From NCBI GenBank assembly GCA_038327195.1, contig JBBQKU010000006.1, positions 1 to 64,000 of the forward strand: DNA of 64,000 nt. Direction: 5' to 3'. Shown piece by piece: positions 18,652-26,694 of this stretch (positions within the stretch are counted from its first letter, which is position 1; every line of letters starts with the position of its first letter). The notes beneath the pieces are model-generated. The model worked only from the letters and a program-made list of their open reading frames with translations. It ran no database searches and was not told the DNA's origin. Made by a program: the position numbers and the translations under genes. The DNA is from UBA4416 sp038327195 (lineage in GTDB: Bacteria; Bacteroidota; Bacteroidia; B-17B0; Aurantibacillaceae).

Positions 18652-19326
18652 TTATTTAGAAAGCAATTTTTTTACTTCAGGAAAAATTAAGGTTTCCCAA
18701 ACAGCATATTCTTTTGCTGAAGGGTGTAAACCATCAATAGCAGTAAGATCTTTATTGTTTTTCATTAATTGTGAAGTTTGAAAAATATCAACACATATCA
18801 AGTTTCTTTTTTTTGCTTCTCCTTTAATAATGTTATTGAATTCTGTTATTCCTTTTGAAATATCTCGGCCATTACTATATAAAGAACCTTGCGGGGTAAT
18901 ACCAAAATCAGGAATTGTAATTAAAATCAAATGTTGCTTATTGGTTAATTTATTTTGAATAGCTTCAATACAAAAAATAAGATTTTTCTGATAAGTCGTT
19001 TTATCTATTTCTCTTACCCAATCATTTACTCCAATGAGTAAAGTAGCAATATCAATTTTTGTAGTTAGAAGTGGTAATTCTTTATCAATTACGTTTTGTG
19101 TTGTAAAACCATTACGAGCAGGATTTGCAATAAGTTCAGTTTTGATGCCAGCTTCATTTAAATGATTTGTAAGAATGTTAGGCCAGCGTTCTTGTTCATT
19201 AACTGTGCCAGTACAAATTGTGTATGAATCTCCAAATGCCATATATTTCAATGTTTTTACCGATGGTTCTTTTTTAAAAGAAAACAATAAACACATTATA
19301 CTACTTAATAAAATTAATTTTATCAT
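18652..19326 (-). CDS. SGNH/GDSL-family esterase or lipase-like hydrolase
   Basis: The 224-residue exported protein has all SGNH blocks: FGDSYT (block I, catalytic Ser), the RNGFTT-containing Asn/Gly block, LLIGVNDWV (block III) and DGLHPS (block V, catalytic Asp and His). The N terminus MIKLILLSSIMCLLFSF is a signal peptide or lipoprotein-like leader, so it acts in the periplasm or at the surface. Its start follows the hisIE stop with a gap of only 2 bp, so it is probably the last gene of the histidine operon by read-through. No functional link to histidine is evident. The substrate is unknown. Confidence 0.88.
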   Translation of the reverse strand: MIKLILLSSIMCLLFSFKKEPSVKTLKYMAFGDSYTICTGTVNEQERWPNILTNHLNEAGIKTELIANPARNGFTTQNVIDKELPLLTTKIDIATLLIGVNDWVREIDKTTYQKNLIFCIEAIQNKLTNKQHLILITIPDFGITPQGSLYSNGRDISKGITEFNNIIKGEAKKRNLICVDIFQTSQLMKNNKDLTAIDGLHPSAKEYAVWETLIFPEVKKLLSK

Positions 19327-19328
19327 AT

Positions 19329-19919
19329 TTAATGTCTGTTTTTTAAAACAGTTATTATATCTTTTAATGTAAAATTTTTGGCTTGTAAAAGTATTAAATA
19401 ATGAAACAGTAAATCAGCTGCCTCATCTTTAAACAAATCATCATTATCGTCTTTTGCTTCAATAACAACCTCTACAGCTTCCTCTCCAACTTTTTGCGCA
19501 ATCTTGTTAATGCCTTTTGCAAATAATGAAGCAACGTATGATTTATCAGTTGGGTTGTTTTTTCTGTCTCTAATAATTGTTTCCAACTCTATTAAGAAAT
19601 CATTTGAAATATTTTTTTCATTAAAACAAGTATCAGCACCTGTGTGGCATGTTGGGCCAGCGGGCGTCGCTTTAACTAATAGTGTATCGTTATCACAATC
19701 AAGCATTATGCTTTCAACGTTAAGGAAGTTTCCACTTTCTTCGCCCTTTGTCCATAAACGGTTTTTACTTCGTGAAAAGAAAGTAACACGTTTTTCTGAT
19801 TGTGTTTTTTCGAAGGCTTCATTATTCATATAGCCAAGCATTAAAACAATGTTAGTAATGTTATCTTGAATAATAACTGGAATTAATCCATCTGCTGATT
19901 TTGTAAAATTTGGTTTCAT
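19329..19919 (-). CDS. hisIE: Bifunctional phosphoribosyl-AMP cyclohydrolase / phosphoribosyl-ATP pyrophosphatase
   Basis: Steps 2 and 3 of histidine synthesis are fused. The HisI half (residues 1-110) contains MLGYMNNEAF, VTFFSRSKNRLWTKGEESGN, the metal-binding DCDNDTLL and the Cys pair in GPTCHTGADTCF. The HisE half (110-196) has SYVASLFAKGINKIAQKVGEEAVEVVIEA and DEAADLLFHYLILL. The length (196 aa) is normal for the fusion. It is the last his gene of the operon, 52 bp after hisF; that gap holds a small palindromic repeat. Confidence 0.97.
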   Translation of the reverse strand: MKPNFTKSADGLIPVIIQDNITNIVLMLGYMNNEAFEKTQSEKRVTFFSRSKNRLWTKGEESGNFLNVESIMLDCDNDTLLVKATPAGPTCHTGADTCFNEKNISNDFLIELETIIRDRKNNPTDKSYVASLFAKGINKIAQKVGEEAVEVVIEAKDDNDDLFKDEAADLLFHYLILLQAKNFTLKDIITVLKNRH

Positions 19920-19938
19920 AGTTTAGTTTTTTGTCTTT

Positions 19939-19966
19939 TGTTCTCGACTTCGCTCGAACTGACAAA
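19939..19966. repeat. Short palindromic repeat in the hisF-hisIE gap
   Basis: TTCTCGACTTCGCTCGAACTGACA is an imperfect hairpin (TCGA...TCGA around CTTCGC) in the 52-bp gap between hisF and hisIE. I recall similar CTTCGAC-type palindromes in other Bacteroidota intergenic regions, but I did not check this. It does not look like a terminator, as no T-run follows on the minus strand. Confidence 0.35.
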
Positions 19967-19971
19967 TTAAT

Positions 19972-20727
19972 TTATAATCTAATTTCTATTTGATTTAATT
20001 TTAAATATTTTTTTAATTCTGGTATGGCAATTTCTTTGTAGTGAAAAACGCTAGCAGCTAAAGCAGCATCAGCTTTTCCGTTAATGAAAACGTTTTTAAA
20101 ATGTTCCATAGTTCCCGCACCACCACTTGCAATTACTGGTATATTCACAGTTTCTGAAATTTGTTTAGTAATGTCAATTGCAAATCCATCTTTAGTTCCA
20201 TCGTTATTCATTGATGTTAAAAGAATTTCGCCTGCACCTAAAGTTTCAGCTTGTTTGGCCCAATCTATTGTTTTTAAATCTGTTTTTATGCGTCCACCAT
20301 TTATATAAACATACCAATTGTTATCTTCAAATTTTGTATCTATCGCTAAAACAATGCACTGACTACCAAATTGATTTGCTAATTCTCTTATGAGTTCAGG
20401 ATTTTTAATAGCAGATGTATTAATTGATATTTTATCAGCACCAGCTTTTAATAAAACTGAAACGTCTTCAACTGAGCTAATTCCGCCACCAACTGTAAAT
20501 GGAATGTTTATGTGTTTTGCAATACGTGTAACCAACTCTGATAATGTTTTTCTTTTTTCGTTGGTTGCTGTAATATCCAAAAACACTAATTCGTCAGCGC
20601 CTTGTTTAGCATATTCTATAGCCAATTCAACAGGATCGCCAGCATCTTTTATATTTTCAAAATTTATTCCTTTTACTGTTCGTCCATCTTTTATGTCTAA
20701 ACAAGGAATGATTCTTTTAGTAATCAT
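19972..20727 (-). CDS. hisF: Imidazole glycerol phosphate synthase, cyclase subunit
   Basis: HisF is a (beta/alpha)8 barrel that, with HisH, makes imidazole-glycerol phosphate and AICAR. The 251-residue protein has the conserved start MITKRIIPCLDIKDGRTVKG (catalytic Asp in LDIKDG), the ADELVFLDITAT strand, the first phosphate-binding loop GGGISS, VLAIDTKFEDN with the second catalytic Asp, and VIASGGAG. It starts one base after the hisA stop, indicating translational coupling. The length matches the family. Confidence 0.98.
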   Translation of the reverse strand: MITKRIIPCLDIKDGRTVKGINFENIKDAGDPVELAIEYAKQGADELVFLDITATNEKRKTLSELVTRIAKHINIPFTVGGGISSVEDVSVLLKAGADKISINTSAIKNPELIRELANQFGSQCIVLAIDTKFEDNNWYVYINGGRIKTDLKTIDWAKQAETLGAGEILLTSMNNDGTKDGFAIDITKQISETVNIPVIASGGAGTMEHFKNVFINGKADAALAASVFHYKEIAIPELKKYLKLNQIEIRL

Positions 20728-20728
20728 A

Positions 20729-21445
20729 TTAAATAAAGCGTTTTAATTCATCAACCGTAATTCTATTTTCATAAATTGCTTTACCGACAATTGCAGCGCT
20801 ACAACCAATTTTTTTAAGTTCTTCTAAATCACTTATCTGTGCAACACCACCACTAGCAATTAAATGAATATTTGGGAATTTGTCAATTATGTTTTTATAC
20901 AAATCTAAAGATGGGCCTTGAAGTAAACCATCTTTCGAAATATCAGTACAAAAAATATTTTTAATACCTTCAGACATATTTTCTTCTATAAAATCGAATA
21001 TCGAAACGGTTGTCGTTTCAAGCCATCCACCAACTGCTAACAATTCGTTTTTTACATCGGCCCCTAAGAGTATTTTGTTTGCACCATATTTTTTAATCCA
21101 TGTAAAAAAAAGTTCCTGATTTTTGACCGCAATACTACCAACAGTTGCTAAATCAGCGCCATAATTAAAAACAGTTTCCATATCGTCGTTTGTTTTTATA
21201 CCGCCACCAAAGTCGATAGAAAGTTTTGTTTTTGAAGCAATACGTTCTAAGACTTTAAAATTTATTATTTTTCCAGCCCTAGCTCCATCTAAATCAACTA
21301 AATGTAATCGTTTAATACCAATGCTTTCAAACTCGAGGGCAACCTCTAAAGGGTTTTCATTATAAATTTTTTTCTGTTCATAATCACCTTGTGTTAAACG
21401 AACACATTTTCCGTCGATGATATCTATTGCGGGAATAATTTCCAT
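20729..21445 (-). CDS. hisA: Phosphoribosylformimino-5-aminoimidazole carboxamide ribotide isomerase
   Basis: HisA performs the Amadori rearrangement converting ProFAR to PRFAR. The protein (238 aa) is a HisF-like barrel with the start MEIIPAIDIIDGKCVRLTQGD (catalytic Asp in AIDIIDGK), LHLVDLDGARAG, FGGGIK, the FCTDISKDGLLQGP block with the second Asp, and LIASGGVAQ. It lies between hisH and hisF with gaps of 3 and 1 bp, the usual HAF order. Confidence 0.98.
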   Translation of the reverse strand: MEIIPAIDIIDGKCVRLTQGDYEQKKIYNENPLEVALEFESIGIKRLHLVDLDGARAGKIINFKVLERIASKTKLSIDFGGGIKTNDDMETVFNYGADLATVGSIAVKNQELFFTWIKKYGANKILLGADVKNELLAVGGWLETTTVSIFDFIEENMSEGIKNIFCTDISKDGLLQGPSLDLYKNIIDKFPNIHLIASGGVAQISDLEELKKIGCSAAIVGKAIYENRITVDELKRFI

Positions 21446-21448
21446 TAC

Positions 21449-22054
21449 TTATAATTTAATAAAATTTTCAATTAATTTTTGACCAGCATCGCTTGATTTT
21501 TCTGGGTGAAATTGAGTGGTATAAAAATTGTTTTTTTGCAATGAGGAACTATATTCTAAACCATAATTTGTTTTGGCTATCGTATGTTCTCCTAACTCTG
21601 CAAAATAGCTATGCACAAAATACATATATTCATTTTCTTTTATTCCTTTATATAAATCAGTTTTTAAATCAAAAATCTTATTCCATCCCATTTGAGGAAC
21701 TTTTATATTTTGCTCTTTAGTATTAAAAACAGAATGATTAAATAATTTAATCTTTGTATCAAATATGTTTAAACACTCTGTATTTCCTTCTTCCGAATGA
21801 GCGCACATTAATTGCATGCCCAAACAAATACCTAAAACGGGTTGTTTTAAATTTATAATTAATTTATCTAATTGGTTTTCTTTTAAATATTTCATTGCCG
21901 TACTTGCTTCGCCAACACCGGGAAGAATTATTTTATCTGATTTTTGTAAAACCTCTAAATCATCTGTAACAATTGCGTTTATTCCGATCCGCTCTAATGC
22001 AAATAAAACAGACTGAACATTTCCAGCGTTATATTTTATAATTGATACATTCAT
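21449..22054 (-). CDS. hisH: Imidazole glycerol phosphate synthase, glutaminase subunit
   Basis: HisH is the class I glutamine amidotransferase that channels ammonia to HisF. The nucleophile elbow GICLGMQLM and the THR-type His-Glu pair in TQFHPEKS complete the Cys-His-Glu triad; ILPGVGEAS is the oxyanion region. I start at the ATG at 22054 (201 aa). The frame is open further upstream to 22102, but that extension is translated from a repeat element (22088-22174) and is not real protein. The 133-bp gap to hisB is the only large break inside the his operon. Confidence 0.96.
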   Translation of the reverse strand: MNVSIIKYNAGNVQSVLFALERIGINAIVTDDLEVLQKSDKIILPGVGEASTAMKYLKENQLDKLIINLKQPVLGICLGMQLMCAHSEEGNTECLNIFDTKIKLFNHSVFNTKEQNIKVPQMGWNKIFDLKTDLYKGIKENEYMYFVHSYFAELGEHTIAKTNYGLEYSSSLQKNNFYTTQFHPEKSSDAGQKLIENFIKL

Positions 22055-22087
22055 TTTTTGTTTTTTATCAGGTTGATAATTATTTAT

Positions 22088-22174
22088 TTGGGCGTGCCCC
22101 AAAGGGTCAGGCTTTTCATTACAATCTTTTTTTCGTTTCTCAAAAAAGGATTTTCATTACAATCCTTCACGCAA
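22088..22174. repeat. TTGGGCG/CGCAA structured repeat, copy A
   Basis: This 87-bp element lies in the hisB-hisH gap. It is bounded by TTGGGCGTG and CACGCAA, which pair as a terminal stem. Inside are AATCTTTTTT pairing with AAAAAAGGATT and a small CCCC-AAA-GGG hairpin. It is clearly homologous to copy B at 34445-34529, with most positions identical. The family looks like a Bacteroidota intergenic REP-type element, which I recall from other genomes but did not verify. On the his mRNA it would be transcribed as a structured spacer. Confidence 0.75.
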
Positions 22175-22187
22175 TTATAATTTATTT

Positions 22188-23297
22188 TTATAATACTCCC
22201 TTTGTGCTTGGTAAACTCATATTATTTGAATCACGTTTAACAGCTATTTTGATGGCTTTAGCAAATGCTTTAAAAATGGCTTCAATTTTATGATGTTCAT
22301 TTTGTCCTTCTGCTTTTATATTTAAATTACATTTTGAAGCATCGCTAAACGATTTAAAAAAGTGGTAAAACATTTCGGTTGGCATTTCTCCAATTTTTTC
22401 TCGTTTAAATTCTGCATCCCAAACAATCCAATTTCTGCCCCCAAAATCTAAAGCAACTTGTGCTAAACAATCATCCATTGGCAAACAAAACCCATATCGC
22501 TCTATGCCGCGCTTATCTCCTAATGTTTTTAAAAACGCTTCACCTATAGCAATTCCAACATCTTCAATAGTGTGGTGTTCATCAATATGTAAATCGCCTT
22601 TAGCAACAATAGTTAAATCTATATTGCCATGTTTTGAAATTTGTTCCAACATGTGATCAAAAAATGCTATTCCTGTAGAAATGGAAGATTGTCCTGATCC
22701 ATCTAAATTTAATTCAATTGTAATATCAGTTTCCTTTGTTTTGCGAATATGAGTAATTTTTCTTTCTGGTAATTTTAGGTAGTTATAAATCTCTTCCCAT
22801 GTTTCTACTATTTTATCAATTTCATTTTCAAAACCTGTTTCTTTATCGTAATTTTTAATAAATATAGATTTACTTCCTAAGTTTTTTGCCAAGTTTACGT
22901 CAGTAATTCTGTCTCCAATTACAAATGAATTTGCCAAATCATAATCGCCATTTATGTATTTGGTCAACATACCCGTATTAGGTTTTCTGGTTGGTTGATT
23001 ATCTTTTTCAAATGTTTTATCAATGCATTGATCTTCAAATACGATTCCTTCATTAGCAAATGTTTCAACCATTAAATTGTGAACGGGCCAAAATGTGTTT
23101 TCAGGAAAAGATTCTGTTCCTAATCCATCTTGGTTTGTTACCATAACCAATTCAAAATCTAACTCATTGGCAATTTTTCCTAGCCATGTAATTACGCCAG
23201 GTATAAATTTTAACTTCTCAAAACTATCAATTTGAAAATCAGTTGGTGGCTCCCAAATTAATGTGCCATCACGGTCTATAAATAATATTTTTTGCAT
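22188..23297 (-). CDS. hisB: Bifunctional histidinol-phosphatase / imidazoleglycerol-phosphate dehydratase
   Basis: The N-terminal HAD-type phosphatase (residues 1-165) has the DxDGT nucleophile IDRDGTLIWEP, MVTNQDGLG and a C-rich-free FVIGDRITDVNLAKNLG Mg-binding motif. The C-terminal IGPD domain (about 175-369) has FFDHMLEQISKHGNIDL, DEHHTIEDVGIAIG and NEHHKIEAIFKAFAKAIK, whose histidines bind two Mn ions. The fusion is the enterobacterial arrangement, also widespread in Bacteroidota. It catalyses two steps of the pathway. The start codon is one base after the hisC stop. Confidence 0.97.
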   Translation of the reverse strand: MQKILFIDRDGTLIWEPPTDFQIDSFEKLKFIPGVITWLGKIANELDFELVMVTNQDGLGTESFPENTFWPVHNLMVETFANEGIVFEDQCIDKTFEKDNQPTRKPNTGMLTKYINGDYDLANSFVIGDRITDVNLAKNLGSKSIFIKNYDKETGFENEIDKIVETWEEIYNYLKLPERKITHIRKTKETDITIELNLDGSGQSSISTGIAFFDHMLEQISKHGNIDLTIVAKGDLHIDEHHTIEDVGIAIGEAFLKTLGDKRGIERYGFCLPMDDCLAQVALDFGGRNWIVWDAEFKREKIGEMPTEMFYHFFKSFSDASKCNLNIKAEGQNEHHKIEAIFKAFAKAIKIAVKRDSNNMSLPSTKGVL

Positions 23298-23298
23298 G

Positions 23299-24351
23299 TT
23301 AGTTAAATTGTTTTAAGATATTAATTAATTTTTGGTTTTCTATTTCTGTTCCAATACTAATTCGAATATGGTTTTCGCAATTTAATAAAGCTGAACGATT
23401 ACTAATTAAAATACTATGTGATAATAAATAATCAACTGTTTTTTTTGCATCCAACACTTCAATTAAAAAATAGTTAGCATCACTTTCAACGATGTTTTTT
23501 ACAAATGATAATTTTAGTAATTCGTTTTTAATAAATTGTTTTTGTTGTAATGTTTCAGAAACCATTTTGTCTTTAATATCAGACTTTTCTAATGCTTTTA
23601 AAATTAATGTTTGTGAATTTGAATTTATATTAAAAGGCGGACGAATTTTATTTAATACTTCGATGATTTGATAATTACCATAAGCTACACCAACTCTTAA
23701 TGCTGCCAAACCCCAAGCTTTAGAAAAAGTTTGTAATATGATTACATTTGGCAAGGAATTAATTAACGAAAGTGCAGATTCTTTTTCAGAAAAATCAATA
23801 TAAGCCTCATCAACGATAACAATACCATTAAATTTTTCAGCAATGTTTTGAATAGATTTTATTTCAATGCTTGTGCCTGTTGGATTATTTGGACTACAAA
23901 TAAAAAGTAATTTGGTATTTGAATTTAGGGTGCTTAAAATTAATTGTTCATCAAACTGAAATGTGTTAATAGTTAAAGGCGCATTTAGTACTTCAACATT
24001 ATTTAACTGAGCGTACACGTTAAACATCCCAAAAGTTGGCTCACATATTAATATATTATCTTGTTTAGGTTCACAAAAGGCACGAATCAATAAATCAATT
24101 AATTCATCACTACCATTACCAATGGCTACTTGATTTACATTTAGTTTTTTGTAATTTGCAATGGCTGCTTTAACTTTTAATTGTGATGAAGAAGGATATC
24201 GCTCGTAACCTAAACCAATTGGAGAGCCTAAATTGTTTTCACAATTATCTAAAAATATGACTTCACTATTGTCTAAATAATCATCTCTCCAAACCTTATA
24301 GGATTGAAGTGACTTTATGTTTTCTCTAATTATTGTATTTAAATTAAACAT
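23299..24351 (-). CDS. hisC: Histidinol-phosphate aminotransferase
   Basis: This class I/II PLP aminotransferase has 350 residues. It has the GNGSDELIDLL phosphate-cup segment, CEPTFGMFNVYA, SPNNPTGT with conserved Asn, VIVDEAYIDFS with the PLP-ring Asp and Tyr, and QTFSKAWGLAALRVG with the Schiff-base lysine. NHIRISIGTEIEN carries the substrate carboxylate arginine. It makes L-histidinol phosphate from imidazole-acetol phosphate. It is coupled to hisD (3-bp gap) and hisB (1-bp gap). Confidence 0.97.
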   Translation of the reverse strand: MFNLNTIIRENIKSLQSYKVWRDDYLDNSEVIFLDNCENNLGSPIGLGYERYPSSSQLKVKAAIANYKKLNVNQVAIGNGSDELIDLLIRAFCEPKQDNILICEPTFGMFNVYAQLNNVEVLNAPLTINTFQFDEQLILSTLNSNTKLLFICSPNNPTGTSIEIKSIQNIAEKFNGIVIVDEAYIDFSEKESALSLINSLPNVIILQTFSKAWGLAALRVGVAYGNYQIIEVLNKIRPPFNINSNSQTLILKALEKSDIKDKMVSETLQQKQFIKNELLKLSFVKNIVESDANYFLIEVLDAKKTVDYLLSHSILISNRSALLNCENHIRISIGTEIENQKLINILKQFN

Positions 24352-24354
24352 ATT

Positions 24355-25638
24355 CTATAGTTTACTATTTAATCGAACGGTTACAGCATTTTTGTGGGCT
24401 TGTAAACCTTCAGCTTCTGCCATTAGTTCAATTGCTGGACCAATTGCTTGAATTCCTTCTTTTGTTAGTTTTTGGAAGGTTACTTTTTTCACAAAACTAT
24501 CTAAAGAAACCCCACTATAAGCTTTCGCATATCCGTTTGTTGGCAAGGTGTGGTTTGTGCCAGACGCATAATCGCCAGCACTTTCACACGAGTAGTTTCC
24601 TAAAAATACAGAACCAGCATTGACAACTTGTTCAGCCAATTGTTCATCATCGACACAAGCTATAATTAAATGTTCTGGCGCATATTCATTTAATAATTCA
24701 ATAGCCTCTGCCTTATCTTTTACTAAAAAAGCCTTACTGTTGTTAAGAGCTAATTGTGCAATTTCTTTTCGTGGTAATTTGTTTAATTGTTTATCTATTT
24801 CATTTTGAATTGCCTCAATCACACTTTCATTATCAGACACTAAAATAACTTGCGAATCTGCTCCGTGTTCAGCTTGTGATAATAAATCTGCCGCAACAAA
24901 TTCAGGATTACAAGAATCATCTGCTAATACTGCTGCTTCCGAAGGGCCTGCTGGCATATCAATTGCAGTTCCGTTTTTATTCACTAGTAATTTTGCACAG
25001 GTTACATATTGATTTCCTGGACCAAATATTTTATATACTTGTGGTACTATTTCTGTACCATAAGCCATCGCACCAATTGCTTGTACGCCTCCAATTTTAA
25101 AAACTTTCGTTATTCCAATTAACTGGGCTGTATATAAAATGGCATCGTTAATTTTTCCTTCACCATTTGGCGGTGTGCATAAAACTATTTCTTTACAACC
25201 TGCTAATTTTGCTGGTATGCCAAGCATTAGTATTGTAGAAAACAATGGGGCTGAACCACCAGGAATGTATAAACCAACTTTTTCAATAGCAATTGATTTT
25301 CTCCAGCACTTAACTCCTGGTGCAGTTTCAATTATTTTCACAACTTCTTTTTGTGCCGAGTGAAATAATTCAATATTGTTTTTGGCTAATTGAATTGCTT
25401 TTTTTAATTCATTAGAAATTGCTTTTTCTGCTTCTAAAAATTCATCTGTTGTAACCAATGCATTTTCAACGCTTACTTTATCAAACTGCATAGTGTATCT
25501 TCTTACAGCAGATTGTCCGTTTTGTTGCACATCAGTTAAAACTGATTGTACTGTGTGTTCCAATAAATTGGTATCAATTGTTGGACGTTTTAATAAGGCA
25601 TTCCAACTATCTTTATTTGGGTATTTAATAAGTTCCAT
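24355..25638 (-). CDS. hisD: Histidinol dehydrogenase
   Basis: The 427-residue enzyme catalyses the last two oxidations to histidine with NAD and zinc. Visible blocks: KIGGVQAIGAMAYGT, FGPGNQYVTCAK, DMPAGPSEAAVLAD, LLSQAEHGADSQVILVS (zinc ligands Gln and His in the AEHG motif), YAPEHLII and SAGDYASGTNHTLPT. The Cys residue at the NAD site is present. The length matches the family (about 430 aa). It begins 1 bp after the hisG stop. Confidence 0.98.
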   Translation of the reverse strand: MELIKYPNKDSWNALLKRPTIDTNLLEHTVQSVLTDVQQNGQSAVRRYTMQFDKVSVENALVTTDEFLEAEKAISNELKKAIQLAKNNIELFHSAQKEVVKIIETAPGVKCWRKSIAIEKVGLYIPGGSAPLFSTILMLGIPAKLAGCKEIVLCTPPNGEGKINDAILYTAQLIGITKVFKIGGVQAIGAMAYGTEIVPQVYKIFGPGNQYVTCAKLLVNKNGTAIDMPAGPSEAAVLADDSCNPEFVAADLLSQAEHGADSQVILVSDNESVIEAIQNEIDKQLNKLPRKEIAQLALNNSKAFLVKDKAEAIELLNEYAPEHLIIACVDDEQLAEQVVNAGSVFLGNYSCESAGDYASGTNHTLPTNGYAKAYSGVSLDSFVKKVTFQKLTKEGIQAIGPAIELMAEAEGLQAHKNAVTVRLNSKL

Positions 25639-25639
25639 T

Positions 25640-26500
25640 TTACAAAATCATTTTTTCAATTGGTACAACTAATATTCCTTGAGCACCTTGAGCTTTTAAT
25701 TTTTCAATAATATCCCAAAACTGATTTTCTTCTACGACTGAATGAACCGAACTCCAATCTTTATCAGCTAATGGCAATATCGTTGGACTTTTCATGCCGG
25801 GTAAAATTTTGCAAATAGCATCTAGTTTATTATTGGGTGCATTTAACAAAATGTATTTTGTGTTTTTTGCTTTTCTAACCGATTGCATTCTAAACAACAA
25901 CTTATCTAATATAACTTGTTGTTCTTTTTTTAATTCTTTACTAGAAACTAAAACAGCTTCTGATTTTAAAACAACTTCAACTTCTTTTAAACCATTTGTA
26001 AATAAAGTGCTTCCAGAACTTACTAAATCACAAATAGCATCTGCTAACCCTATACTTGGAGCAATTTCTACCGAACCACTAATTTCATGGATCTCGGCTT
26101 TTACATTTTGTTTTTTTAAATATTTAGATAAAATAGTAGAGTAGGTTGTAGCAATGCGCTTTCCGTTTAAATCTTTAATGGATTTATAATTTTGATCTTT
26201 TGGAATTGCTAACGATAATCGGCATTTTCCGAATCCTAACTTCTCCACAACTTTCAAACTTTTATTTTTTTCTAAAAGCACATTTTCTCCAACTATACCA
26301 ATATCAGCAACGCCATCAGCAACATATTGCGGAATATCATCATCTCTTAAAAAGAAAACTTCTATAGGAAAATTGGAAGCCTCTGCTTTTAATTTATTTA
26401 AACCATTATCAATGTCGATGCCACATTCTTTTAATAATTTAAGAGAGCTTTCGCTTAAGCGTCCTGATTTTTGTATGGCGATTTTTAATTTTTTTTCCAT
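25640..26500 (-). CDS. hisG: ATP phosphoribosyltransferase (long form)
   Basis: First enzyme of histidine synthesis (ATP + PRPP). I start at the ATG at 26500 (MEKKLKIAIQKSGRL), giving 286 residues; the open frame extends upstream to 26599 but reads through the attenuator hairpin. Motifs: ESSLKLLKECGIDI, DDIPQYVADGVADIGIVGENVL and the PRPP loop VSSGSTLFTNGL. The C-terminal about 75 residues (KDWSSVHSVVEENQFWDIIEKLKAQGAQGILVVPIEKMI) form the ACT-like regulatory domain of the long HisG, so allosteric inhibition by histidine is expected. Confidence 0.97.
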   Translation of the reverse strand: MEKKLKIAIQKSGRLSESSLKLLKECGIDIDNGLNKLKAEASNFPIEVFFLRDDDIPQYVADGVADIGIVGENVLLEKNKSLKVVEKLGFGKCRLSLAIPKDQNYKSIKDLNGKRIATTYSTILSKYLKKQNVKAEIHEISGSVEIAPSIGLADAICDLVSSGSTLFTNGLKEVEVVLKSEAVLVSSKELKKEQQVILDKLLFRMQSVRKAKNTKYILLNAPNNKLDAICKILPGMKSPTILPLADKDWSSVHSVVEENQFWDIIEKLKAQGAQGILVVPIEKMIL

Positions 26501-26523
26501 GTTTTTGTTTTTAGTTTTTTTAA

Positions 26524-26554
26524 TAAAAAAAGGCTTACCGTTTGGTAAGCCTTT
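26524..26554 (-). terminator. his attenuator terminator hairpin
   Basis: On the minus strand a perfect 11-bp stem (AAAGGCTTACC at 26544-26554 complemented by 26529-26539) with a 4-base loop is followed by TTTTTTTATTA, a classical intrinsic terminator between the leader peptide and hisG. The 5' arm (CTTACC on the RNA) is complementary to GGTAAG at 26605-26610 inside the leader peptide reading frame, providing an antiterminator pairing. Confidence 0.88.
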
Positions 26555-26579
26555 AGATAATGATTGTATTTTATATGAT

Positions 26580-26654
26580 TTACAAAATAACATCAGCACC
26601 TACACTTACCTGTGCAGTATTATAATGGTGATGTATGTGTATTAAGTTTTTCAT
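26580..26654 (-). CDS. hisL: his operon leader peptide
   Basis: A 24-codon ORF, MKNLIHIHHHYNTAQVSVGADVIL, starts with ATG at 26654 and stops with TAA at 26580-26582. Four of residues 6-10 are histidine (HIHHH), the hallmark of attenuation by ribosome stalling when charged tRNA-His is scarce. It lies 79 bp upstream of hisG and directly before the terminator hairpin. In the proposed mechanism, stalling at the His run leaves codons 15-17 (CAG GTA AGT) free to pair with the terminator's 5' arm. The ORF is too short for standard gene callers. Confidence 0.85.
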   Translation of the reverse strand: MKNLIHIHHHYNTAQVSVGADVIL

Positions 26655-26662
26655 TTATGCTA

Positions 26663-26692
26663 CAAATATAAATGTATTTTCGAAAAAACAAA
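26663..26692 (-). promoter_or_regulatory. Promoter of the his operon
   Basis: On the minus strand TATATTTG (26670-26663) fits the Bacteroidota -7 consensus TAnnTTTG, and TTTG (26692-26689) lies 18 bases upstream as a -33 box. The predicted transcript start is only a few bases from the hisL ATG at 26654, so the leader would be nearly leaderless. The promoter sits immediately after the kynU stop at 26695. Confidence 0.7.
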
Positions 26693-26694
26693 AA

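Noticed and set aside
22055..22102. N-terminal extension of hisH
   Set aside because: The extra residues come from the flanking TTGGGCG repeat; homologous HisH proteins start at MNVSIIKYNAG.
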